The translations under genes and the position numbers were made by a program. This document shows positions 8,831 to 16,595 of a DNA stretch of 64,000 nt, one piece after another (position 1 is the stretch's first letter; every line of letters begins with the position of its first letter). The notes under the pieces are model-generated. The model was not told the DNA's origin. It saw only the letters and a list, made by a program, of their open reading frames with translations, and did not search any database. The stretch is taken from positions 1 to 64,000 of the forward strand of contig CAZLVL010000010.1 of assembly GCA_964563155.1 (NCBI GenBank), in the 5' to 3' direction. This stretch comes from DUPQ01 sp964563155. Its GTDB lineage: Bacteria > Bacillota > Clostridia > DUPQ01.

Positions 8831-9592
8831 ATGAAGGTTTGTACCATATACTTTAGTCCTACTGGAGGAACAAAAAAGGTGGCTCTTAGCTTAGCAAGAG
8901 CCCTTTCACCTAGTTTAGACTCAATTTGTGAAATAGATCTTTCCTTAGTAGATTATGCTTTTGATAAAGTAGAAATAACTTCTGATTACTTATGTGTTGT
9001 CGCAATGCCTTGTTTTGGGGGTCGTATTCCACAAGTTGCCCTAGACAGATTAAATAGGATTAAATGGAGTAAGGTATCTGTGCTTTTAGCTGTCACTTAT
9101 GGAAATCGACATTATGATGATAGTTTATCTGAGCTTAATGACTGGGCAGAAGAGAAGGGGCTTTTTGTAGTTGGAGCCCTTTTAGCTGTTACAGAGCACT
9201 CTATGATAAATAAATATGGAAAAGGTAGACCCAATGCAAAAGATATTAATGAATTGGAAGATTACGCCAAATGTTTGAGAAATAATCTAAGTAGTAGAAA
9301 TTTTTTAGACATTAAAAGAAAGAAGCCCTACAGGGATTACAAGGGTTCTTCTGCAAAGCCTATAACCAATAGTAATTGTATAAGGTGTGGGATTTGTCAA
9401 GAAAGCTGTCCAGTTTTTGCTATACCTAAAACAGACCCATCAAAAACCGATTATGATCTTTGTATATCTTGTATGAGATGTATAAAAATCTGTCCCCATA
9501 AGGCAAGACTAATCGAACCTTTAGCTTTAAAAAGGTTGGATGAATTTCTTAAACCTAGATGTATAGAAGAGAAGGAAAATATCTTTTTCTAG
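8831..9592 (+). CDS. EFR1-family ferredoxin (flavodoxin-like + 2x[4Fe-4S])
   Basis: 253 residues. The N-terminal 150 residues form a flavodoxin-like domain, with the FMN-phosphate loop SPTGGTKK at residues 9-16. The C-terminal part has two ferredoxin motifs, CIRCGICQESCP and CISCMRCIKICP. This is the EFR1 type common in anaerobic Firmicutes, an electron carrier whose partners are usually unknown. A strong AAGGAGA site precedes the ATG. Its end overlaps by four bases the convergent AhpD-like gene. Confidence 0.88.
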   Translation: MKVCTIYFSPTGGTKKVALSLARALSPSLDSICEIDLSLVDYAFDKVEITSDYLCVVAMPCFGGRIPQVALDRLNRIKWSKVSVLLAVTYGNRHYDDSLSELNDWAEEKGLFVVGALLAVTEHSMINKYGKGRPNAKDINELEDYAKCLRNNLSSRNFLDIKRKKPYRDYKGSSAKPITNSNCIRCGICQESCPVFAIPKTDPSKTDYDLCISCMRCIKICPHKARLIEPLALKRLDEFLKPRCIEEKENIFF

Positions 9593-10008
9593 TCTTTTCT
9601 AAGAAAGATATTAAGCCTGTTCCAACTGTTAATATAGGTTGTTGCATATACTAAATAAACAATATCCTTGTCTGAAAAGTGCTTTTTTAGTTCATCTAAA
9701 AGGTCTTCTTTTGGAGTATCAAAAGAGAGTAAAGTTAGAGATTCAACAAGGTGGAGAGCTGCTCTTTCTTTTTCTGTAAACAAATCTGATTGTTGCCAAG
9801 TTTTAAGGGCAAAAATTCTTTGTGCACTTTCTCCACGTTTTAAAGCTTCTTCAGTATGCATATCTAAACAAAAAGAGCAATGATTAATTTGAGATGCTCT
9901 TATTTTAACTAAGTTAAGTAAGTCTATATCTTCAAAGGACTTTTTTATATTACTTTCACCTTTTATCATAAGGGAAAACATATCTTTTGCAATTTCACGG
10001 TAGTCCAT
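9589..10008 (-). CDS. Carboxymuconolactone decarboxylase/AhpD-like protein
   Basis: 139 residues with the CMD/AhpD core: the redox pair C-S-F-C followed by L-D-M-H (CxxCxxxH), as in alkylhydroperoxidase AhpD-like proteins. These use the cysteine pair for peroxide or disulfide chemistry. No ahpC gene is adjacent. A perfect palindrome 70-90 bases upstream (10081-10101) may regulate it. Confidence 0.87.
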   Translation of the reverse strand: MDYREIAKDMFSLMIKGESNIKKSFEDIDLLNLVKIRASQINHCSFCLDMHTEEALKRGESAQRIFALKTWQQSDLFTEKERAALHLVESLTLLSFDTPKEDLLDELKKHFSDKDIVYLVYATTYINSWNRLNIFLRKD

Positions 10009-10080
10009 TTTAAAACTCCTTTCTTTATCTACTTCTATTCTACGCCTCTTTGTTTCTTATATGTAAGATAATAAAAAGGT

Positions 10081-10101
10081 CATTGTGATATTGTCACAAT
10101 G
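10081..10101 (-). promoter_or_regulatory. Perfect palindrome upstream of the AhpD-like gene
   Basis: CATTGTGA-TATTG-TCACAATG is a perfect 8-base inverted repeat with a 5-base centre. On the minus strand it overlaps plausible -35 sequence for the AhpD-like gene, with TATTAT further downstream. The half-sites resemble Rex or Crp/Fnr-type sites (TTGTGA...TCACAA), but the spacing is one base shorter than the usual six. Which regulator binds is unknown. The rest of the 330-base gap (10009-10338) holds only the doubtful small frame listed next. Confidence 0.5.
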
Positions 10102-10174
10102 ATTTTCAACTAATAATTGGTGTTTAAGGGGGATATATGGGGTAAATATATGTATTAATCGCAAACAAAAGGTA

Positions 10175-10342
10175 ATGACATCTATGGGATTTTTTGATAG
10201 AATGGTGGTACTACAGGGATTATTAAATAAGTACTACTTGGTTTCAAAATTTGAAGTAGGTGTGGTTATAAAAAAGTTTATCTTTTTTATAGCCATTTAT
10301 ATATTTTTTATCTGCTTAATAACAATAAAGGAGTTAGTATGA
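10175..10342 (+). CDS. Possible small hydrophobic protein (55 aa)
   Basis: A short frame whose second half is strongly hydrophobic (VVIKKFIFFIAIYIFF...), consistent with one membrane helix. Its TGA overlaps the ATG of the next gene as ATGA, typical of coupled genes. Against it, the ribosome binding site is weak (AAAAGG three bases before the ATG), and T-rich DNA gives hydrophobic frames by chance. It is listed as tentative. Confidence 0.25.
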   Translation: MTSMGFFDRMVVLQGLLNKYYLVSKFEVGVVIKKFIFFIAIYIFFICLITIKELV

Positions 10343-10827
10343 AAGTTATAATTGAAAGATTACCAGAAACGTTAGAAGAGTTTAAAGAAATGAAAGAGAT
10401 GGATTTAACAAAAGCTGAAAACACCTGCCTTATGTTTCTTTGTGCCTTGAATCTTTTTGTAAAAGATAGAGATACAGGTGTAGCAGCCATTAACATTTTG
10501 AAAGGTCCAGTTGAGTTAAATTCTCATGAGATTAATTTTCTTAAGGACAGGTTTATGGATAAATCCTATCTTCCTCTAGCATACTTTGCAGGAGCTAGAC
10601 CGGATAATAATTATACTCCAGACCAACCCTACACCTTGAATTTGTATGATGACCCAAGACCTCAAGATACTGAAGAAGGATATTTTAGACTATATCTGGA
10701 AACAGCAGGAGCAGATTCAAAAAGAGCTATTAAAATGAGAAAAAAAGATGATAATTGGTACATCTGGGAATATCCTGCTATTGTAATGGATATTAGAAAG
10801 CCCAAAAAGGATGACCCTTGGGCCTAA
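10339..10827 (+). CDS. Conserved hypothetical protein (DUF6935-like)
   Basis: 162 residues with no signal peptide or membrane segment. It is rich in charged residues, with the C-terminal pattern FRLYLETAGADSKR...KMRKK...W.IWEY...RKP..DDPWA, which I recognise from a Firmicute family of unknown function (DUF6935). AAAGGAG precedes the ATG. The 5'-nucleotidase-like gene follows after 16 bases, so the two are probably one operon. Function unknown. Confidence 0.7.
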   Translation: MKVIIERLPETLEEFKEMKEMDLTKAENTCLMFLCALNLFVKDRDTGVAAINILKGPVELNSHEINFLKDRFMDKSYLPLAYFAGARPDNNYTPDQPYTLNLYDDPRPQDTEEGYFRLYLETAGADSKRAIKMRKKDDNWYIWEYPAIVMDIRKPKKDDPWA

Positions 10828-10843
10828 TTTTAAGGTGCAGCAT

Positions 10844-12307
10844 ATGAAAACATTAAAAAAGCTAACCATTTTGCATTCCAATGATTTGCATGGTGATTTT
10901 TTGGAAGAGCAAAAAGAAGAATTAAACATTGGTGGAGTTTCCATGTTATCTGGCTATGTAAGCAAGGTCCGTGAACAAGAAGAAAACGTGATTTATGTTA
11001 TAGCTGGAGATATGTTTAGAGGCTCTGTTATTGACTCAGAATTTAAGGGTATATCCACCATAGAGATTATGAATATGTTGGCACCGGATGTTGTAACCAT
11101 AGGTAATCATGAAATTGATTATGGGGTTGCGCATCTGCTTTTTATTGAGAAATGCGCTCAATTTCCCATTATCAACGCCAACCTCTATATCAAAACCAAT
11201 GGAACCAGGCTTTTTACTCCTTTTGAAATTATTGAAATGGATGATATGAAGATTCTTTTCATAGGCATAATAACCGAAGAGATTTTGGAACAAGCCAAGG
11301 TGGATGGTTTGGTAGGCTCTTTTATTGATACAGGTGAGGCAGCAGATGAGATAGGAAAGATTTGTAATACCTACAATGCCATTGATATTGATTTTACTGT
11401 TTTAGTTACTCACATTGGAATTGAAGAGGACATAAAATTGGCAAAGCTTCTTGACCCTGAATGGGGGGTGGACCTTATCATAGGAGGCCATTCTCACACC
11501 TTTATGGATGAGCCAATTATTGAAAACAATATAGTTATTGCTCAAGCAGGGGCTGGAACAGACCATATTGGTAGATTTGATATTGTGGTGGACACAGATG
11601 ACAACTGTATTGATTCATACACTTGGGATTTTGTTCCCATAAATAATATTACTTCCCAACGTGACTTTCAACTAGAGGAGGTTATTAATAAGTATAAGGA
11701 TATAACAGACAGGAAGTATCAAAGAATCATAACTAGACTCCACAAAAGATTGACTCATCCCCAAAGAAATACAGAAACCTCTCTAGGTTCTTTCTTTTCT
11801 GACATCTTTAAGGATGCTTTAGGCATTGATGTTATGTTTTTAGGCTCAGGCAGTATTAGAAAAGAGAGTTTTGGCCCTATTGTAGAATACAAGGATCTTA
11901 TGGAAATCTTCCCATATAATGATGCCATTCATATGGTAAAGGTTAAGGGCTCTCAACTTAAAGAAATGGTAAGGTTTATGCTAAGAGATGAGGCTTTCTT
12001 AGGTACAACAGAGTACTATCAATTATCTGACGATGTATCTTTTATATATTCAAAATCTGAAAAGAAGATTTTAGAAGCTAAATATGAAGACCAAGATATT
12101 GATGATGAAAGATTATTTACTGTTGGACTTCAGCATTTTCATTTTTTAAATATTGATTCTTTTTTCAATTTAGACCCAAAGGAAGTTGAAAAGAATCAAA
12201 AGCCTAGAATACTTGCCACAGCTTCACAAGATATTTTAGTAGAATTTTTATCAGGCAAGCATAAAATTGAATATGATTTTGATAAAAGAATAAGGATAAT
12301 TGAGTAA
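10844..12307 (+). CDS. Bifunctional metallophosphatase/5'-nucleotidase-like enzyme
   Basis: About 487 residues. The N-terminal calcineurin-like phosphoesterase has the metal-binding motifs HSNDLHG, GDMFRG, GNHEIDYG and GGHSH; the C-terminal 5'-nucleotidase domain begins around residue 300 (RNTETSLGSFFSD, SGSIR). This is the UshA/CpdB architecture, which removes phosphate from nucleotides. Unlike most relatives it lacks a signal peptide and wall anchor, so it is probably cytoplasmic. Start ATG 10844 was chosen because AAGGTG lies six bases upstream; an earlier in-frame start at 10811 would overlap the preceding gene and lacks a site. Confidence 0.87.
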   Translation: MKTLKKLTILHSNDLHGDFLEEQKEELNIGGVSMLSGYVSKVREQEENVIYVIAGDMFRGSVIDSEFKGISTIEIMNMLAPDVVTIGNHEIDYGVAHLLFIEKCAQFPIINANLYIKTNGTRLFTPFEIIEMDDMKILFIGIITEEILEQAKVDGLVGSFIDTGEAADEIGKICNTYNAIDIDFTVLVTHIGIEEDIKLAKLLDPEWGVDLIIGGHSHTFMDEPIIENNIVIAQAGAGTDHIGRFDIVVDTDDNCIDSYTWDFVPINNITSQRDFQLEEVINKYKDITDRKYQRIITRLHKRLTHPQRNTETSLGSFFSDIFKDALGIDVMFLGSGSIRKESFGPIVEYKDLMEIFPYNDAIHMVKVKGSQLKEMVRFMLRDEAFLGTTEYYQLSDDVSFIYSKSEKKILEAKYEDQDIDDERLFTVGLQHFHFLNIDSFFNLDPKEVEKNQKPRILATASQDILVEFLSGKHKIEYDFDKRIRIIE

Positions 12308-12397
12308 GTAGTAGAAAAAATGGTAAGATAGAGAAGTCATAGAAAAATATAAATAAAATTATGTAAAAAGATACGAGTTATTAAAAGGAGGACAGAT

Positions 12398-13720
12398 ATG
12401 GGACTAATTAAAGCCGGTATTGGCGCATTAGGGGGCACCTTAGCTGACCAGTGGAAAGAGTTTTTCTATTGTGAAGCAATGCCCAAAGAAGTGATGATAA
12501 CAAAAGGTGAAAAACGTATAACCACCAGATCATCCAACGTAAAAGCAAACGACAATATAATATCTCAAGGATCAGGTATTGCTGTTGCAGACGGACAATG
12601 TATGATTATAGTTGAGCAAGGTGAAATAGTAGAAATATGTGCTGAACCTGGACAGTTCACATATGACAACTCAACAGAGCCTAGTATTTTTGTAGGACCT
12701 TTAGGAAAAAGCATTGTTGATACCTTTAAGACTATGGGAAGAAGATTTACCTATGGTGGAGATACAGGGAAAGACCAAAGAGTTTATTACATTAATACAA
12801 AAGAGTTAGTGGATAACAAATTTGGTACTCCAAATCCTATACCTTTTAGGGTAGTAGACCAAAATATTGGTTTAGACATTGATGTAGCTGTTAGATGCTC
12901 TGGTGTTTATTCTTACAAAATTGAAAATCCTGTACTTTTTTATACAAACGTTACAGGTAATGTGGAGCATGAATATACCCGCGATCAACTGGATAGCCAA
13001 TTAAAGACTGAATTTGTTTCTGCTCTACAGCCAGCCTTTGCTGAAATTTCTAAACTTGGAGTAAGACCAAGTGCTCTACCAGGCTATGCCTTAGAACTAG
13101 CAGATGCTATGAACCTAGCTTTAACAGAAAAATGGGGAGGCCTAAGAGGTCTTAAGGTTGTATCTATTGGATTAAACCCCATAACCTTACCAGATGAAGA
13201 TGCTGAACTTATTAAGCAAGCACAACGTGCTGCTATTTTAAGAGATCCTACCATGGCAGCAGCAACCCTAGCAGGTGCTCAAGCAGATGCTATGAGAGGG
13301 GCTGCAAGCAATGAAGGAGGTGCCATGATGGGCTTTATGGGTCTAGGAATGGCTGCTCAAGCAGGGGGTATGAATACCCAAGACCTATACAATATGGGTG
13401 CTCAACAAGGTCAACAGCAACAACAAGCTCAAGCTGTTGTAGGAGCTGTTGCAGCTGCTGATACATGGACCTGTGAGTGTGGAACACAAAATACAGGAAA
13501 GTTCTGCTCTAACTGTGGAAAACCAAAACCAGAAGCACCTAAGCCTGATACATGGACCTGCGAATGCGGAACGCAAAATACAGGAAAATTCTGTTCTAAT
13601 TGTGGCAAACCAAAACCAGAAGAGAAAAAAGTAGCCTGTGCACATTGTGGAGTTCCTGCTGAAGATCCAAACAATCCTCCAAAATTCTGTCCTGAATGTG
13701 GAAAAAACTTTAAGGAATAG
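12398..13720 (+). CDS. SPFH-domain protein with three C-terminal zinc ribbons (YdjI-like)
   Basis: 440 residues. Residues 1-300 match the YdjI/virion-core SPFH (band 7-like) family. A Gly/Ala/Met/Gln-rich linker (300-350) follows, then three zinc ribbons. The first two (starting about residues 355 and 384) are a tandem duplication of a CxC...CxxC unit; the third (CAHC...CPEC) differs. In Bacillus subtilis, ydjI is in an operon with pspA, ydjG and ydjH and works in PspA-dependent membrane-stress response. Here the next two genes are YdjG- and YdjH-like, giving order I-G-H, but no pspA is present. AAAGGAGGA precedes the ATG. Confidence 0.85.
   Translation: MGLIKAGIGALGGTLADQWKEFFYCEAMPKEVMITKGEKRITTRSSNVKANDNIISQGSGIAVADGQCMIIVEQGEIVEICAEPGQFTYDNSTEPSIFVGPLGKSIVDTFKTMGRRFTYGGDTGKDQRVYYINTKELVDNKFGTPNPIPFRVVDQNIGLDIDVAVRCSGVYSYKIENPVLFYTNVTGNVEHEYTRDQLDSQLKTEFVSALQPAFAEISKLGVRPSALPGYALELADAMNLALTEKWGGLRGLKVVSIGLNPITLPDEDAELIKQAQRAAILRDPTMAAATLAGAQADAMRGAASNEGGAMMGFMGLGMAAQAGGMNTQDLYNMGAQQGQQQQQAQAVVGAVAAADTWTCECGTQNTGKFCSNCGKPKPEAPKPDTWTCECGTQNTGKFCSNCGKPKPEEKKVACAHCGVPAEDPNNPPKFCPECGKNFKE
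13460..13621 (+). repeat. Tandem 87-base repeat encoding duplicated zinc ribbon
   Basis: Two copies (about 13460-13534 and 13547-13621, period 87 bases) encode the same 25-residue zinc ribbon with C-x-C and C-S-N-C ligands. The protein is identical between copies but several third codon positions differ, so the duplication is not brand new and the peptide is under constraint. Confidence 0.85.
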
Positions 13721-13746
13721 AAAGACTACAAAAACAGGAGAGAAAA

Positions 13747-14823
13747 ATGACTGAAATACTGGAATATAAATGTCCGTCTTGTGGTGGTGCAATTAAGTTT
13801 GATAGCCAGGTACAAAAAATGAAGTGTCCCTTTTGTGATACTGAGTTTGAGATGGAAACCCTAAAAGCCTATGATGATGTCTTAAAAGAAGATAAACCTG
13901 ACAAGATGGAATGGGATAAATCATCTAAAGATGACTGGGGGCAAGATGCTGAGGATTTAAATGTCTATGGCTGTAAGTCCTGTGGTGGAGAAATTGTAGT
14001 AGAACATACCACATCAGCAACCGCCTGTCCCTTTTGTGATAACCCAGTAGTTTTAACTGGAAGAGTAGGAGGGACTTTACGTCCTAACTACATAATTCCT
14101 TTTAAACTGGATAAAAAAGATGCCGTTGAAAGGTTTAATAAGCACCTTCAAGGTAAAAAACTACTACCTAAGGTCTTTAAAGATAAGAATAAGATAGAAG
14201 AGATTAAGGGACTTTATGTTCCCTTTTGGCTCTTTGATGCTAAGGCAGATGGAAATATGAGATATAGGGCTACTAGGGTAACCGCCTATAGTGATAGCCA
14301 ATATAACTATGTGAAAACCGATCACTATACGGTAACAAGAAAAGGTGACGCAGCCTTTGCCAAGGTGCCTGTAGATGGTTCTGTGAAAATGGATGACGAT
14401 TTAATGGAATCTATAGAACCCTACAACTTTAATGATGCTGTTGACTTTCAGACCGCTTATCTTGCCGGCTATTTAGCAGATAAGTATGATGTAACAGAAG
14501 AAAAAAGTGTAGATAGGGCAAATGAGAGAATAAAAAGAAGTATAGAAGAAAGTTTTATGTCCACTGTAGAAGGTTATTCTACAGTGGTACCTGAAAGCAA
14601 TAATGTGAGTCTTAGAGATGGGTCAGCCCAATATGCTCTTTATCCTGTTTGGGTCTTAAATACAAATTGGGAGGGTAATAAGTATACCTTTGCAATGAAT
14701 GGCCAAACTGGCAAGTTCGTTGGGGACTTACCCATGGATAAGAAAATCTATTGGAAGTACTTTCTTTCATATACTGGGATAGCAGCACTTGTAATTTATG
14801 TGCTAGCAGTATTTTTAGGATAA
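13747..14823 (+). CDS. Zinc-ribbon membrane protein (YdjG-like)
   Basis: 358 residues. Two N-terminal zinc ribbons (CPSC...CPFC at residues 9-32; CKSC...CPFC at 76-99), a soluble middle domain of about 220 residues, and a single C-terminal membrane helix (residues about 336-356). This fits the TFIIB-type zinc-ribbon/YdjG family. It would be a tail-anchored membrane protein facing the cytoplasm. It starts 26 bases after the SPFH gene and the TPM gene follows after 11 bases, so the three form one operon. Confidence 0.82.
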   Translation: MTEILEYKCPSCGGAIKFDSQVQKMKCPFCDTEFEMETLKAYDDVLKEDKPDKMEWDKSSKDDWGQDAEDLNVYGCKSCGGEIVVEHTTSATACPFCDNPVVLTGRVGGTLRPNYIIPFKLDKKDAVERFNKHLQGKKLLPKVFKDKNKIEEIKGLYVPFWLFDAKADGNMRYRATRVTAYSDSQYNYVKTDHYTVTRKGDAAFAKVPVDGSVKMDDDLMESIEPYNFNDAVDFQTAYLAGYLADKYDVTEEKSVDRANERIKRSIEESFMSTVEGYSTVVPESNNVSLRDGSAQYALYPVWVLNTNWEGNKYTFAMNGQTGKFVGDLPMDKKIYWKYFLSYTGIAALVIYVLAVFLG

Positions 14824-14834
14824 GGAGCAAAGAT

Positions 14835-15659
14835 ATGAAAAAGATATTTAAAATACCAAGTCTTGTAATTGCTTTTCTTTTGCTTATTAGCCTTTTTGTA
14901 TTACTTCCAGTTCAAGCTGAAAGACTATTGCCTAGACTTGTTGATAATGCGAACATCCTAAGTCAAAGTGAAAATGCAAATCTGTTAAGCAAGCTAGATA
15001 CTTTGAGTGTAAAGTATAATTTTGATTTTGTAATTGTTACCATTGAGTCTTTAGACGGAGCAAATATCAATGCATATGCAGATGACTTTTTTGACTATTT
15101 TGGTTATGGAACAAAGGACACTAGAGATGGAATATTGCTTTTAGTTAGTATCTCAGATAGAGAAATGGCTTTTTCTACCAGTGGTTATGGAATTTATGCC
15201 TTTACTGATGTAGGCATGATTATGCTTGAAGACCAACTTGTAGATGACTTTGGCGACAATCAATTCTATGCTGGCTTTTTAAAATTTGCAGAGCTTAGTG
15301 ATGACTATTTACAAGCGGCTAGAAGTGGTAATCCTTATGACATTGAAACAATAAGTTCTAAAAGAGATTTCTTTCAACCTACCTATCTATTATTAGCTAT
15401 TTTGGGTGGGGCCTTAATTGCATTTTTCATAACTGCTTCAATGAGAAATCAACTAAAGTCAGTAGCAAAACAAAAAGCTGCTACAAATTACATGTTGCCT
15501 GGTAGTATGAGAATATATGGAAAGAATGACCTTTTCCTCTATTCAACCTTAACTAGAACTAAAAGGGCTCAACAAGAAGGCTCTTCAAGACAGGGTGGAT
15601 CATCTACTCATACATCTTCTTCAGGAAGAACCCATGGAGGCTCTTCAAGAAAGTTTTAG
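14835..15659 (+). CDS. TPM-domain membrane protein (YdjH-like)
   Basis: 274 residues from ATG 14835, which has AAGGAG in front; upstream in-frame starts lie inside the previous gene. Signal peptide (residues 1-25), extracellular TPM domain (about 30-160, with NILS...L..L......DFVIVTI and GILLLVSI.DREM.FSTSGYG), a membrane helix around 180-200, and a Ser/Gly-rich C-terminal tail ending SSRKF. TPM proteins include YdjH of B. subtilis. It is the last gene of the SPFH-YdjG-YdjH-like operon, followed by a terminator at about 15700. Confidence 0.85.
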   Translation: MKKIFKIPSLVIAFLLLISLFVLLPVQAERLLPRLVDNANILSQSENANLLSKLDTLSVKYNFDFVIVTIESLDGANINAYADDFFDYFGYGTKDTRDGILLLVSISDREMAFSTSGYGIYAFTDVGMIMLEDQLVDDFGDNQFYAGFLKFAELSDDYLQAARSGNPYDIETISSKRDFFQPTYLLLAILGGALIAFFITASMRNQLKSVAKQKAATNYMLPGSMRIYGKNDLFLYSTLTRTKRAQQEGSSRQGGSSTHTSSSGRTHGGSSRKF

Positions 15660-15696
15660 ATAAGCTATATAGGTTGTTACAAAATATATTAATTAA

Positions 15697-15725
15697 GGAC
15701 TGTCTTTATAGGCAGTCTTTTTATT
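15697..15725 (+). terminator. Intrinsic terminator after the ydjIGH-like operon
   Basis: GACTGTC-TTTATA-GGCAGTC hairpin followed by TTTTTATT, 38 bases after the stop of the TPM gene. Confidence 0.85.
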
Positions 15726-15858
15726 GAGACTTATTCTCAATTATGAATAATATGTTAACAATTTAAAAGATTGGAACCTATATGCGACCTAGGCCGTCAA
15801 AGAAAAGGAAAACAAATTTGTTGATTATTTATTAAAGATATTTTTGGAGGAAGTTTTA

Positions 15859-16497
15859 ATGAAAAAAAGAAGAATAGGTATATTGATAATAGTAGCAGCA
15901 CTAATGATGGCAATTTTGGCCTCATGTACACCAGGCTTAACAGAAACAAAAGATCCTGATCCAACCGAGACCCAAGATCCAGTTGAATCTCAAGATCCTG
16001 ATAATAATGAAGATGAAGATAAAGATGAAGATAAAGATGAAGACAAAGAAGATGATAAAGGTTCTTCCAAAGTAGATATGACACTTTCTGAAATTATTGA
16101 AGCAATATATGGAATAAAAGATCCTGGCCTTATGTTAGGAGATATGGAAATTGACTTAGAAAATCCTGATAATGTAAAATACTATACAGGATTAACAGAA
16201 TTTGAAAATGTTGAACAAGCTATAGCATCAGAGACTATGATTGGATCTCAAGCTTACTCTCTAGTTATGTTAAGAGTAAAGGATGCAAAGTTTGCTAAAG
16301 ATACTGCACAAGATATATTTAAAAATGTGGATGTTAGAAAATGGGTCTGTGTAGGAGCAGACGATATGCAAGTTGTTGCAAAAGATGATGTTGTAATGCT
16401 TTTTATGACCCAGAGTTTTGAAGATGGCCTAACATCAAAAGAAGCTGTAGATGCCTTTGAAGAAATTTTAGGAACTGCAGATGTGGTGTTTAAATAG
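15859..16497 (+). CDS. Lipoprotein with acidic linker, DUF4358-like
   Basis: 212 residues. A lipoprotein signal (lipobox L-A-S-C, Cys23) is followed by an Asp/Glu/Lys/Pro low-complexity stretch (residues 25-72, including EDKDEDKDEDK) that would extend it from the membrane, then a compact C-terminal domain of about 135 residues. That domain may belong to DUF4358, a family of unknown function. Start ATG 15859 was chosen because GGAGG lies just upstream. The MBOAT gene follows, but a dyad lies between them, so co-transcription is uncertain. Confidence 0.75.
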   Translation: MKKRRIGILIIVAALMMAILASCTPGLTETKDPDPTETQDPVESQDPDNNEDEDKDEDKDEDKEDDKGSSKVDMTLSEIIEAIYGIKDPGLMLGDMEIDLENPDNVKYYTGLTEFENVEQAIASETMIGSQAYSLVMLRVKDAKFAKDTAQDIFKNVDVRKWVCVGADDMQVVAKDDVVMLFMTQSFEDGLTSKEAVDAFEEILGTADVVFK

Positions 16498-16531
16498 AGT
16501 TTAGCTAGCGATAAAGAAAGGTAATTAGATT

Positions 16532-16574
16532 AATAGCCGATATGGTTGACTTAAGGGAAATCCTATCGGCTATT
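16532..16574 (+). terminator. Long dyad between the lipoprotein gene and MBOAT gene
   Basis: AATAGCCGATA and TATCGGCTATT (11-base perfect arms, 21-base loop). There is only a poor T-run after it (TGTTTGA), so it may be a weak terminator, a processing site or a regulatory hairpin for the MBOAT gene 22 bases downstream. Confidence 0.45.
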
Positions 16575-16595
16575 GTTTGAAAAAAGGAATAGAAA

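Noticed and set aside
13460..13621. CRISPR-like or VNTR repeat
   Set aside because: Only two units, in frame, encoding a duplicated zinc ribbon inside a conserved gene.
13385..13792. 135-codon minus-strand frame rich in Phe and Leu
   Set aside because: Shadow of the Gln/Cys-rich linker and zinc ribbons of the SPFH gene.
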